Made by a program: the position numbers and the translations under genes. The notes beneath the pieces were generated by a model that worked only from the letters and a program-made list of their open reading frames with translations, ran no database searches and was not told where the DNA came from. Below, one piece after another: positions 20,676-32,652 of a DNA stretch of 64,000 bases (its first letter is position 1; each line of letters opens with the position of its first letter). Source of the DNA: Berberis thunbergii (taxonomy: Eukaryota; Streptophyta; Magnoliopsida; Ranunculales; Berberidaceae). The DNA lies in assembly GCA_003290165.1 (NCBI GenBank), contig QNQO01010715.1, positions 21,346 to 85,345 on the forward strand. Direction: 5' to 3'.

Positions 20676-22870
20676 TTACAGGGGATGGGTCAGCTGTGTT
20701 AGGAATCTGTCCCGAATTGCCAGTTGAGGGCGATTGGTTAGAAGCTTCTTCCCCGTCAATAATCGCATAACAACTTTTCTGTAGTAAAAAAAGTCAAGAT
20801 GAGGGTGTTCGTCTTCAATTAGCTCTAGCAGTTCCAGCTTACCCTTGACGACCTCAGCAAAATCCAGAGTCGCTTGACGATCATGCAACTTCTGTTCACG
20901 AGCTTCAAACTTCGCCAAACTCTTCTTTGCATTCTCCAACCTGTCCACAAGCACAATTGGCTGAAATTGTTCCTCTACCAATTGTTGTTTTAGCGGGTTT
21001 AGCTCATCCATCGCAGAAACGACTTGATCCTTTGCTTCGAGGACACAACAAAAGTTGTCAATAACTCCATATGCAGTCTTTTAGCGAAGGCATTCCATTC
21101 AGACTCAGCTTGCTCCCTTCGGAAACTTGAGATTGTAAATCAGCTTGTGCCTTATCCACCACCTCTTGTGCACGCCTCAACTCCTTCTAAGTGCGCCCAA
21201 GCTCTGTTTCAGCAAACACCAAGCTAGCCTTGGAAGAGTTCAGCTTAGCTTTGAGGCTTCCAGCATGCACAGTCCGTAAACAAGACTCAGAGTCCGCCCC
21301 GGCACCAAACTCTGTCAACTACTTATTGAAGGACTCAATTTGATAAAGTGCATCAAAATACGACTTCTGCAAGTTAGCAAAAGTTATCTCCATGGTAGCT
21401 TGGTTCAGTAGAGCCATCCCCAACATCAAATGCCTCTGGCCCTTATCGGCATGCTCCTCCATCGTCACATCCATGGACACTTGCTCCTGAGAGTTCATCC
21501 ACTCAAACCATTTGAGGATCTTCCGCTCAGAAACAACTGGTGTGTCCACTTCTAGGTGCCAGCCTCGTGCACTTGACCCTGGACCAGGAAGTTTGATTCA
21601 AGAAGCAGGGTGTAGCTCACTCTGATCCAAAAATACGCCCGTTCCACCCTTGGACGTCAGCACAATGCCAGGGCCCCCCTCGAGGATTTTTGTTTCCCAG
21701 CCAAAGCCTTTTTAGCTTGGGGCTTGGCTCAATGCCCTACATCAGGATCTGTGGATGGGAAAGGGGAAAGATAACCAATCTTTGGGGTGACGACTTCAGT
21801 AGAATGAGGAAGATGAAGCCCAACAACTTCAGTGGCGGAATCAGTATCCAAGGACCGAGCATAATTAAAAGCTTCGATATCTCCAGTGCCTGTCGGCTCC
21901 GAACGGTCCCCCTAAGTGAGTGTTGGGGGTAGGAAATTAAGGCAAAACACCCTGCTCTTCCAGAACCATAATCTTGGAAAACTAAGCATGCCTAGGCTCA
22001 GCAATGGCAACCTCTTTCTTCAGCGGATGAGGAGTGGTCTTGGGACGCTTCCTTTTCGGTAGGGTAAAAGGTGGCAAAGTTGTCTCCAACTCAACCTGCC
22101 TTGTCGAACTAGGTATTATCAGTTTTCTCTTCCTTGAAGAACGACCGCTATCCTCCTTAGTCGACATTTTGAACAAAGTGGCAGCTTCATGAAAATTCTC
22201 AAATAGCGCACTTCGCATGATGTTGCTTGGATGCATAACCTCTTCGATGAGCATAAAAGTCAAATCATTGAAAATTTTCACTATCAACTCCTCCTCCTCA
22301 GAGAGGACTGAAGTCAAAAATTTCTCTACAAAAAAACAAGCAACAATTCCGTGCAACATCAATAGTGATTGGACAAGAAAACAGAAGAGGAACGTTACGC
22401 TTACTGTTAGCCAATTTAAAATATCTGAGGAGAAGCTAACCTTCTAGCTTAAAATACGGAGAGTCCGAATAAGCCAAAAACAATATTTCTACCAGGACTT
22501 GAAATTGTCCGACATTGAACCCAGACAAACTAGCGTGCTCAGCTGGCAAGCCCCGTGAGTGTTCAAACTAAGGGAAGTTAGCTCACTCGAAAGTCGGTGT
22601 CCTTCACCTTGATAAGAACAGTGATCAAGGTTCTACACCCATTTGGAACCATCTAAGCAGGAGAAACACGAAGATACGCCAGAAAGCACCATATATCTTT
22701 TGGGACTGAAAATCGAAGTCTCGTTTGAAACTTGTTTTTATGCAAGGTGATGAACCCCTTCAGAGGCCTTAGCGGGGATTGACCAAAATCCAATGGAACA
22801 AGTTCCAGGCCCTTGGGAATTCAGTATTGATCCCTGAGACTAACCAGACTAGGTTTGTCGATAACCTGTC
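20676..22870 (-). pseudogene. decayed retroelement ORF: PF04195-like N-terminus plus coiled coil
   Basis: Read 5' to 3' from about 22870, - strand frames give a segment ending AYLRVSPA-stop-MVPNG, then a Lys/Arg-rich linker (RSSRKRKLI, PKRKRPKT), then KGQRHLMLGMALLNQ with YFDALYQIE, then a long coiled coil (MDELNPLKQQLVEEQ, RLENAKKSLAKFEAREQ). This is the layout of the plant 'putative gypsy type transposon' gag-like proteins (Transposase_28, PF04195). It is broken by several stops and frameshifts; the stop in SPA-stop-MVPNG is TAG where its sister copy at 24.1 kb has Gln. The domain name is from memory of the family. Confidence 0.6.
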
Positions 22871-24040
22871 CTGAAAAAACTTATAGCAAGCAAGGGACAT
22901 TGCCTGGTTGAGGTTATGTTCACTCCTATCTGCCATCAAAGAAGGTACGAGCTTTCGATTACACTTGCAAAAATAGAAGAAATTATGTGAAAACAAGAGA
23001 GCAATAAGGAGTTTCAGAAAAGTTGCAAAAGTAAATAAACTCTTCTCTGAATAGAAGAAAACTTAAATTGAAGCGAGGGTTCGCGCCCTTTTCAAGCAGT
23101 CACGTACTCAATTAATGATGTGCACCACTCGTGGAAACATTTTAGACTCAATCATCATGACTGTATAGTTCCCTCATGAATTGACTTAGTGGTCTGGCAG
23201 GCTGGCTCACAAACTCGAGGGGAATAGCTAATGATACACCGAACCGTTCAGTAATCTGCATCGTACACCTATCATGATGATCTCGTCAATAGAGTATTGT
23301 GGGCCTAGACGAGCGCCCAATCTGGCAAGCCCAAATAACACAAAGCTCACTAAGGTAGGTTATAAGAGGTTAGACCCAATCATTGGTGCCCTATTAAGCC
23401 CATATGTCACATGGTCAAACTCAGTACCCATAAGACCTAATAAGGCAAATATCTAAGGGTTTGATCTAAGACAAGCAGGCCAACAACACATTGACTCCTA
23501 CTAGGAACAAATACCCGAGTATAAGTTGTACATAAAAACTCTCCCTGCATGGACAACGCACCACAAAGGAAGAATCCCCAACAAATATCAGAGTACAAGT
23601 CGTGTATGAAAACTTTTCTACATGGACGACACTCAACAAGGAAAAGATCTCTAAATGAATATTTTTTTTCCTAAAATACACCACCAAAGGCATAACCGAA
23701 CAAGGATTCATAATTGAACGTGGGTCGATCCAGCAGAAAATAGGCGGGAACCCAATCTCTTCTACTTTCTTTGTTGTTGAAGATACCACTCTGATTAGAA
23801 AAAATTGTTCATCTTCTTTATGGCTCAACAAAGCCTTCTTAACAATGCAATCTTGGCTAAGGGCCTAGAGTTTTTTTAAGACAGGTTGTTGTCTGAGCCT
23901 GGTCTTCCCGAAATCCGACCAAAGTTTGGGGTCCCTGAGGACCTGCCATTGTATTTCCTGACGAGTGACCAAACGCCAATTTTGCCTCCGACCGATTTCA
24001 TCTAATTGCATCATGGGATGCTTCAAACTGAAGTGTTTTT

Positions 24041-25900
24041 CCGGTTCTGGACATGATTTGGGAGTTCTTGAATCTCTTGGAGATTTCTCCAGCCCAGTTG
24101 GGGCCTAATGGATATAAGATCATCCTCTTGATTGTGATAAGTGCTAAGGAAGTCGGCGTCAGCGTGACTCCACAAGTAATTCAGTTGTTGGCTTCTCCCC
24201 GGCAGAAAGGTAACGTTGTCTGTAAGATGACGTCGTCGGCTTGCTTTGTGAATCTGCCCTATGATTTCAAGTTCTGGAAGAAGTATTGCCTTTTGGCCCC
24301 TACGGATTCGAAGTATTTTCGATGCAAGGGTCGTCCACTCGAGCGAGAGTTCAGGTCGCTTCATAAGTTCAACCTTTTTTGTGACTTTGATATGCTTGAT
24401 TGCGGGCTGGATAATCATTGCTTGTGTTTCTTCACATGAAGGTTTCCTACTACTCCTCTTACCTTAGAGGAACAAAACACCATAGAGACGTTTTGCAGTT
24501 TGCCAAAGAGAAACGTGATCGATGTCATAAGAGTTTCCAACTTCATCTGTAGTGAGTTGTGGGACAATTGGCACGTTGCCCCTATTTTGTACCAAGTATC
24601 GTGAATTAAGTTGGAAGATGAGGCCACTTCAAAATAGAGGAAGGCTGCTGAGGCCAAAGTTCCTGTCCTGTCTGACGTGGAGGAGTCGTCTGAAATGCTT
24701 GCCTCTTTTGTGAAGAAGTCTCGTGTTAGAACTGTTCCGATAGAAGGCTCCTGTGAGGATTCGCCTGAGGTTGTAGAATCTGATCATCTCGCTGGCGTGC
24801 AGTCTGAAAGTGGTCATGGTGGCACAGGCCTAGTTTCATGTAGTCCATGTTGCTCACTGTCTCGTTCCAGGCCACAACTAGAAGTGTTAGAGGGTCCTCT
24901 GGATAATTCGCTTCCTCCTCTCCCTCCAGATCATGTCGAGCCGTCACGAAATAAAGGGTAGACTGTTGTCGACAAGAAAAAATCCATGGAGGAGAGCCTG
25001 AGGACAATGGCAACCGTGAAGGGTGGTGCTGACATAATTCCTGATCCAGGAAAGCTTCATTCGGATGCACGGATAAGCATGTTCGCACCGGACTTGGTAA
25101 AAATGAGTTCACGGGTTTGGCACCAAGAGGTGGACGTAGAGTATGCTTCGAGGAAGCATATAAGCAGGTGTCACAACTAGCTAATGGATTACGCTCCAAA
25201 ACCCGATGAGGATACGCTTGAAGGGTGTATGGACAAGGGCTTGAAGTACCTTATGCTAGGTATGTCTCACTTGATCCACGTGGCCGTTGGTGGGACGGAA
25301 GTCGAGGCATCTCGAGAGAGGGTATACACTTTGGAGTTTGTCTTCTCGGATACGCAGACGTTGTATTCTGATGCGCTTTATGAAATTGATCGGCAACAAA
25401 AGCAGGTTGAGAAATAGATTTGGATTAGTCAACCGTGGCCACTGAGACTCAAGGGGCTCGTCTGAAGGTCCTTGAGCGTGATTTGTCTGAGGCGGTGTCC
25501 GAGAGAGTTAAACTCAAACAGAAGTTGGACCGGACCCGCCGAGACGTAGAGGTTGCGCAAGAAGCTGCGGCTAAGGTGTGTTCTGAACTATGGTCTCTTG
25601 CTGAAGAAAATGCTTCTAAGGAGGCCAATTGGGCAGCTCACAAGTAGCAGTTAAAATCCAATGTGGAGTTCTATTCTCGAGAGGCGAGGAAGGCCAAGGA
25701 CCAACTCAAATTTGAGTAGTATGAGCTTAGTGTTGTGAAGAGCTGTCTAGCCACAAAGTAGTCTTAGGTCGACGCGCTGACTGACAAGTTGGAGTTATTG
25801 GAGCGTGAACTTGTTGATACGAAGGTGCGCGAGGATCTTTTTCATGAACAAGGCAAATGCGAATTTCGTTGGGTTGTACATGGCAGGTTGGACCGCTAGC
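24041..25900 (+). pseudogene. second decayed copy of the same retroelement ORF, opposite strand
   Basis: The + strand frames give NLLEISPAQLGPNGYK near the start, then FWKKYCLLAP, a Ser/Pro/Glu-rich linker (24677-24960), then KGLKYLMLGMSHLI with LYSDALYEIDRQQKQ (25184-25417), and a coiled coil (VLERDLSEAVSERVKLKQKL, 25435-25647) continuing past stops to about 25900. It matches the - strand copy block by block: SPAQ..PNG, KG..LMLGM and DALY.I. In-frame stops at 25417, 25645 and beyond show it is dead. No pol genes are near, so these may be parts of LARD-like non-autonomous elements. Confidence 0.6.
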
Positions 25901-26394
25901 ACTGATGAAGGGGGAGCATTTGAAGTGAGATCTCGGTCATTATAAGAAGATGTTGTATGCAGACTTGTCTGTTACTTCTGCCTCATTGGACGAGGAAGAC
26001 AGTTTGGGCCTTGATGTCCAGGCCGTGGCGCGTGTGGATGCAACTCCTGCTCCTTCTTCCACTAGGCTTAGCCTTCTGTTTTTGTACCTTCTCCTGATAA
26101 GGAGTAAATTTTGTGTGTTTGTACCCTTTTCCGTTTTGACCATTAATGAAAATAGTTTTATCCGTTTCGGCTGCAGCTGCTGTGGGCGAGTTGTGATGGC
26201 CGAGCGTATGTATTAGGGCGTTTGTGCCGAGTCAAGCGCCATAAGCTCGGGTTGACAGCCTAAGTAGCTTTTATCTGGGCACTGACCGTACAATCTTTGT
26301 ATCGGCGTGAGTGGCCTTTGCTAATATTAGAATCTCAGTCTGATTGAGTGTGAAGATGCTGACTCAGCTAGATTCATGTTTGCGGCCAATGTAG

Positions 26395-26715
26395 GAGAGC
26401 GGTAGTCGCGTAGCGAGCTGGTTGGGGCTCCCACCTTTCGAACCATCTATACTCGAGCAATGTGGGCTACAGATTAGGGGAGTGAGGATTTGGAGACTAC
26501 GCTAAAGAGCAGTAGTCCCGTGGTGAGTCATCGACATCAGTTAAGGAGCGACTAGTCTCCCACCTTTCGAACAATCTACTACTGCCCCGCGGTGTGGGGG
26601 CTACAATTTTGAGCAAAAGGGTTTGGCAACCAGGCTGAAAACAGTGGTCTCGTGGCAAGCCGTTGAGATCAGTTTGAGACTGACTAGGCTCGAACCTCAA
26701 TCATCTACACCTGTG
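26395..26715. repeat. degenerate tandem array, three units of about 120 bp
   Basis: Each unit contains gcggtagtc.cgt, or gcagtagtcccgtg, or acagtggtctcgtgg, followed by a cgaac.atctac block. It lies just downstream of the + strand retroelement ORF. Confidence 0.5.
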
Positions 26716-26882
26716 CGCATCAAGCTACAAATTTGAATCTTAAATCTTCGCCTCTTAATTTGAATCTTTATTGAGTCTTCTTTGTGTTACCAAAATCTTC
26801 ATTGATTTTCTAAGTCTTCATGGACTTCAGTGATTAATCCTTAATTAAAGATACATTCTACAGAGTTTCCCAACACTAGAAT

Positions 26883-28190
26883 TAGGGGTGGGCAAGAATC
26901 ACGGTCCCAACCCGTACCGGTATGGTCACGAACCGATTTAAATCAGGACCAACCGGTTTATACAGTTTTTATCCCGGTCCCGGACTGGTTCCAACCGATT
27001 TTAACTAATTATGTCCCGGACTGTTCCGGTCCGTCCCGGTTACTACAGTTAGCCCAAGCCCATTTGATTTTTATCGATTCTAAGCCCAACCCCACATCTA
27101 ACCGACACCACATCTCACCACTTACTGAGAATATCTCAGAAAAACTAACCCCAACAATCTAATCTATCAACTAAACCCCAAATTTACACAAGTTTGAAAA
27201 CATTCAAGCATCCAATCTAAGATGGAGGTGGAGGCATCTTCTCAACACAGACACTAAGTGCATCCCATTACCACATTTTGCTGAAATTGATCACACATTC
27301 ACATCCTCAGGCAATCTGAACTTCCTTTCAAACTTGGGGAAAGTCCTCCTCTCAAGCCTTATATACTTAACACCACCACCACTGGCACCATCTTCTTCCC
27401 TCCATTCTTGATCACCAATGTGTAATCATCCTCAACAGTAACCTGCACCACCATGGCAAAAAATTAAAGTGATCAAAACCCATTTGTGAACATAATCAAA
27501 TAAACCAAACAAGCAGATTGAAACATACTTGAATGTCAGCCTTGGGAATGACAAGGACATCTACTTAGAAAATATACTAGTTGGGGGTGTCTAAGATGTC
27601 CACTGGAGCACTTGAAGAAGAAGAAGCACAAATCCCTCCTTTGTCTTCATGGATTAGGGAATCATGATGAATTGGAAAAGAAGGGAAGACTAGTTCTCCA
27701 AGTGGTCAGGATCAGGAAAGTGAAGCAAGTCGTTCACTACTGTTGAAGCTACAAGGCTCATCTTATCTTAGAAGCAATGATTGTGAGATGAAATGCAGAG
27801 ATGTTGAGTGAAGGTGAATTTGCTTGTTGGTATTAAAAAGCTTAAAAGGAAAATTCAAAAAGAATGGAGAGAGAGAAAAGGGAGTGTCTGAGTTGTGAGG
27901 CTAGAACGATCCAAAAACAAATGGGGGCAGACGGTTCCCCGTCCCCATCAGTCCCTTCTAAGCCAAAGTTCGAAGAAACCAAGTCCTAGGAAATTGTGTC
28001 ACCACTTGTTGGGCTTGGGCCATTTGTGAACCTGGATGGCATGGTCCCGACCCGGTCTGTCCCGGTTCAAAACAGTTCAGTACCAATCGGGTCAGCCCAA
28101 AAAAATTGATTTCCCAACCCGTACTGTTCTCGCTTCACTATATCGGGACCGAAACCGGGATTAGCCCAAACCAGGACCGTGCCCACCCTA
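26883..28190. mobile_element. hAT-superfamily non-autonomous element
   Basis: 1,308 bp bounded by a perfect 8-bp duplication ACTAGAAT (26875-26882 and 28191-28198). Left end TAGGGGTGGGCA, right end the complement of TGCCCACCCTA. Both ends carry long runs of CCGGTCC/CCCGG motifs. No transposase frame is present. Same end type as the elements at 31.9 and 32.7 kb. Confidence 0.88.
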
Positions 28191-28869
28191 ACTAGAATCA
28201 TAGATCAGGCCAAAGAAGTCGGACTAGGCTACCAACTACAAATTCTCACAAATTTTTATGTGAGCTTTTCTTTACTTAAATTGAATTCATTATTCTTGTA
28301 AACAATGAGATAGATCGGTAAGAATGTGAAGATTTTTTATTTGGCAAAGTTAATTGAGAAACCAAAATAAATGTGAAAGCCCTATAAAATAGTTAAATAT
28401 TGTGCTTTAATTATTTTTTCACATTCCTAGAATTCTTGAAATAGCTAATTATGTTCTTCTAGCAATGATAAAGTACATTTCTATAGTTAAATTTGTTAGT
28501 ATGATCTACGGTAATATGATTGTTTGCATAAAAACTAAATGTTTTTTGAAGTTTATGTTGTTAACATGTTTTCTATTAGTTAGGAAATATTGAGAGCATA
28601 GAGATTCATCTGTGTAGGTATGATAGGATACATGAGTTAGATGGAAGAGTTTCAATCACCTAGTTCACAATTATTTAAGAACTTTTCATTTTAGAATCTT
28701 ATTTGTTAGTTTCGCAAATTCATATTTGGTAAATGGTGCTAGCTCTTTGGGGTGCAAAGCAAGTTATTATTTCACTAGTTCTATTACCTTTTACATTTTT
28801 TTTCTACCTATACGAGGTCTTGATTTGTAGAAATTTTCAGAATTTTAGTATTGATGAAATGTCAGTTCT

Positions 28870-29460
28870 TGTTCATTATTATTTGGAAGGGTAAATCAGG
28901 GTCAACCAGAAGTAACAACGACTTTCAGTCTCCTATATGTCCATGAAATGCACGCTACTAGTGTGGCTCTTGTTGAAGGGGTTACAATAGGAGAGTGACA
29001 ATGGTTTTTTTTAACCCTTAACCCTTTCCATCCCATGCCATTGGTCGGGTTCGAACATATGACGTATGATTCCATCTGCCACACCTATACCAACTTAGTT
29101 GGTACACCTTTGGCGGGGTGACAATGATGATGAAACCCAAGGAGAGGAGGATGAGGAAGAAATCTACTCCATTGCTAGTGTCGTTCTTGCTGAAGGGAAA
29201 ACAACAAAGGTTAATAAGGTTGAAATGCTAGATGAGGGTGATGATGATGATGATGAGACATAATATAGGAGGACAATGAAGAAACTCCATTACTTTAGAT
29301 ATGGAAATGGTGGATGTAGACACTGATCGAAGAGATTGAGATGTTAAGTACTAGTAATGGAGCCATCTCCTCTATCCCTCTACGAACAGTTGATGAATTC
29401 ATCACGAATCCCATGACACAATTGGAGAAAAAGGATTCCCTCGCCATGCAATGAAAAGAA
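28870..29460 (+). pseudogene. unrecognised decayed acidic ORF, split by a SINE
   Basis: On both sides of the SINE at 29004-29117 the + strand reads short protein-like pieces: HATSVALVEG before, and EEDEEEIYSIASVVLAEGK then LDEGDDDDDE after, later LEKKDSLAMQ. They are separated by stops and shifts. I do not recognise the family; the repeated SVxLAEG phrase suggests an internal duplication. Its status as a former gene is a guess. Confidence 0.25.
29004..29117 (-). mobile_element. tRNA-derived SINE
   Basis: On the - strand it has a box A-like ACCAACTAAGTTGG near the 5' end, box B GTTCGAACCC (29056-29047) and an A-rich 3' end. It is flanked by a perfect 9-bp duplication GTGACAATG (28995-29003 and 29118-29126). 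Transcribed by RNA polymerase III in active relatives. Confidence 0.85.
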
Positions 29461-29750
29461 GGTTTAGATGAGTTAGCTAATTGAAATAAAATTTAATTTC
29501 TAGATATTAAGAATGGTAAAGTTGGATTAATAATATAGATATCGTTAAACTTTCATATTGGTCGTGAGATTGAAAAGCTAGGTATTAATTAGTCAATACG
29601 GTAACTATGGTACCCATGTGGTCTAATTTATATAAAAGTAGGTCTTTAAGGTCATTTTTAGTTTTTTTTTTTTTACTGTTTTTATATGTTAAAATGTTGA
29701 AGAAAGTTGAATAATTAAAACAATGTCACCAATAAGTACAAATTGTCAAT

Positions 29751-29858
29751 GGGGTACTAGCTCAGTTGATAGGCTTATGATGAATAGTATCACAAGTTTA
29801 TGATTCGAACCCCTAACGGCATTTGAACTCGGATGGGTTAAGGGGTTAAAAAAGAAAC
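29751..29858 (+). mobile_element. tRNA-derived SINE, same family
   Basis: Box A TAGCTCAGTTGATAGG at 29757-29772 and box B GATTCGAACCC at 29802-29812. The 3' end GGGTTAAGGGGTTAAAAAA resembles the copy at 29.0 kb. The target duplication is not clear (AAGTACAAATT against AAGTGCAAGTT). Confidence 0.75.
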
Positions 29859-30486
29859 CATCAAGTGCAAGTTAAAATATTGAATGAAATTTAGTCAAAT
29901 GGAAAAGTAAATGTAATATTTATTATTATATTAATGATATAACAATTATTACTTATATTAATGACACAAAATTTAATGAAAAAAAAAATTTTCAAACTGT
30001 CAAGGTCAAAAATATCCAACAGTATATAATAAATGAGATTGCAATTTATTATATAGTTACATGCACGTGCACCCACATTATTGCACATGTGTGATAATAA
30101 AAATAATAATTTTTTTTTTTTACAGTTTAACACTTGTATATAGAATTTTTATTTTCATCGATCGAGAAGAGTTGAAGGCTTTTTAATAAATCAAAATACT
30201 TCAATTATGTCACATGATATGGTTATATTTGCAAACAATCATTAAAATTTCCTGGAAATTTTTATAATAATGATTTTTCCAATTACTTCTTTTATCTACA
30301 TTATAATTACAAAAAATAGTTGACCATCAATATTTATTTCAATTGAACTGTAATCAAAACTTCATTCGACAATTGAAGGAGGTAGTGTCAGATAGGAGAA
30401 GCTGTTGACATCCAATCTTTTTACTTTGTTAATGGTATTGGTAATCTGATTAATAATTATACTTTTTTTGTTTCAGATGGTTGTTA

Positions 30487-31140
30487 ATGGTATTGGTTCA
30501 AACATGGTTGTCTCAGTTGTTGAAGATAGAATACTTTGAACCATGCAAGACTCACCGTAGAAGAAAAACAAACTGCAATGAATGTATTCTGCATAGATTG
30601 CAACAATAATCCAATTTGTTTTCATTGCTCAAAACTTCACCACAACCAAGTGGGTTATATCTTATAATCTTGTAACTACATAATAACTTTGTTTTTCTTT
30701 CACAAGGACAAATGATCAGTTTATTACTGTTTTCAGGTAAGACAGGTCTTCATATAGTGATGTTATAAGTGAAATTCTAAGTAGCGAGGAAACGAGCGAG
30801 GGAAGTGAAGTGGTGGGGGTGGGAGCCGTTCATCTCACTCGAGATGCGTGCGTTGACTTTTCACACGCGCATCTCGAGCGAAATAAACGGCTCCCACCCC
30901 CGCCACCTCACTCCCCTCGCCCATTTCCTCGCTGTGTAGAATCACTCATGTTATAAACATCAATGATATCAGTAAACACATGGAAATATCTGGGATTCAA
31001 CCCTACACCATCAACATTTTCTTTCTTAATGAAAGACCTCATAAAGGATCTGGAAAAAGAGTGAATGCAAGAGCGCTGTTATGACTAAGGAATGTGAGAT
31101 CCGCAAAAGAAGAGTATTTGATGGTTTTGACTATTTGAAA
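30487..31140 (+). pseudogene. PLATZ zinc-binding transcription factor, pseudogene
   Basis: PLATZ proteins are plant A/T-binding repressors with Cys/His zinc sites. ATG at 30487 opens WLSQLLKIEYFEPCKTHRRR. One frameshift near 30580 leads to NVFCIDCNNNPICFHCSKLH, the Cys/His core. After a short intron with acceptor TTTCAG (30732-30737) an exon begins VR and, after a second 1-bp shift, gives SSYSDVI; a 179-bp MITE then interrupts the codons, and the frame resumes NDISKHMEISGIQPYTIN, FLNERPHKGSGK, and in another frame CEIRKRRVFDGFDY. That is the PLATZ domain order from start to end. Two or more frameshifts, stops and the insertion show it is dead. Confidence 0.85.
30769..30947. mobile_element. 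Mutator-type foldback MITE
   Basis: 179 bp, almost wholly inverted repeat: arms of about 85 bp (GCGAGGAAAC...GGTGGGAGCCGTT and its near complement) around a short centre. A perfect 9-bp duplication ATGTTATAA (30760-30768 and 30948-30956) is the hallmark of Mutator-like transposition. It sits inside the conserved SSY-DVI stretch of the PLATZ pseudogene. GC-rich against an AT-rich surround. Confidence 0.92.
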
Positions 31141-31923
31141 AAAAAAAATCATGATCAAAATATTGTTGTAATTAAATTCAGTTACTAAGGAAAACAAAAA
31201 CTTCATTTTAAAAATTCATAATTTTCCAACAACATATTTTTCATATTGTTAAAGTAGTGATGGAAAACATTCCCTCCGAGATCAAATTCTCATTAACATG
31301 ATTGAATGGAAATGTGTTTTTATGGAAACATATCGATAATTTGAGAACTTTGTAACCACTTTATTTGTTACTAAATAAATATTACTAATAACTGAATAAA
31401 AAGAATGTATTAAAAGAATCTATACTTGCCCTTATTCGCCCCTTCTTAGTTAATTATGATATTATTAGTGACACATTTTTGTTGCTAAAATCGTTATAAT
31501 CAAAATGTTGGTAATTGTAAAATTATTGGAAAAAAAAAAGGTAAATTATAATGATAAAAAGATTTCTTGATGGAAATTTCTAATTATTGGCAACGACTTC
31601 TTTTGTTGTAAGATAAGTGTAAACTAATGAAAAAATTATTTCCATGTTAAAGGTGCTCTAAGCTAATTTTACCTTAATTTATATAACAACAAAATACCAT
31701 TTAATTGCTATTATGATGTTATTTGTTAGAATTTTTTTATTATTAAATATAGTTCAAATTTAATTTCCATTAGAATTTTCAGTCATAAAAGCTCGTTCCC
31801 TTATTCTTAGAGTTATGTCAAAATTTTGTTGCAAGTTGTGATAGATTATTTTCCATAGACAAAGTCTCGATATGATCTGGTTTTATTGGTTGAGTTAAAA
31901 TCCCCTCACCTTCATATCTTAGC
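31141..31923. other. no gene seen
   Basis: Very AT-rich spacer with no plausible ORF, splice pair or repeat structure. Confidence 0.5.
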
Positions 31924-32340
31924 TAGGGGTGGGTACGGTTCAGGACGATCCAGTATGGGGGTCATATCGGTACCTTTCCTGTAAAAAAATTTCAAGACGG
32001 TTCGATATTAGGGCATTTTTTTAAGTTGGTACAATCCCGTAATCTACCAGACCGAATTTTGAAATAAAATTTATTAAATTCTAAGTATTTCAAATTTTCA
32101 ATGAATTTCTTGTTGGTTACTTACAAATGATAGTTATTAGTTAAAAATCAATTAGAATTTCAATGAATTCTTAGTCTTTCAAATATATATATATAGTTTC
32201 GTATTTTCTATTTTAAAAAACAAGAATCAGACATCAGTACAGTTTGATTTCACAACGGATTTAGGCAAAAGTTTTCGATACGGTATGGGATCGAGACAGT
32301 ATGAGATTAGTTTTCGGATTTTTTATATGAAATACCTAAC
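31924..32340. mobile_element. degenerate hAT-like MITE
   Basis: Begins TAGGGGTGGGTACGG like the neighbouring hAT elements and contains the same cggta.gg phrases near the far end. The right end (about 32340) has lost most of the inverted repeat and the flanks match only partly, so the right boundary is approximate. Confidence 0.5.
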
Positions 32341-32652
32341 CTTAATCTCAATAAACAACCTTGTACTTGAATAAATGATTTGTATATGACATTTTCAATG
32401 AATATATTTTTGTGAAAAAACCAAATAATTTTCACACACAAAAGAAATTCTTAGTAAAAAAAAAATTAGTGTTTTTTTAAACCAAAATTTGGTGTTATCA
32501 TAATTTCTTATTAATTTAGTTGGTATGTTACTTCTTTTAATACATTAAGTTTTTTGTTCAATTTGAACCATGAACGAAGAAAGCACACACGTGGTAAAGT
32601 AAAGCAAAGCACACACCTTTTCCTTTTCACACCTCTTTTTACTGGGCAAAAT

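Noticed and set aside
24726..25199. 157-codon - strand frame
   Set aside because: It is antisense to the + strand retroelement ORF, which has the homologous domain order of the 20.7-22.9 kb copy.
29757..29812. tRNA-like box A and box B
   Set aside because: No cloverleaf with paired acceptor arm; an A-rich end and a sister copy with a target duplication make it a SINE, not a tRNA gene.
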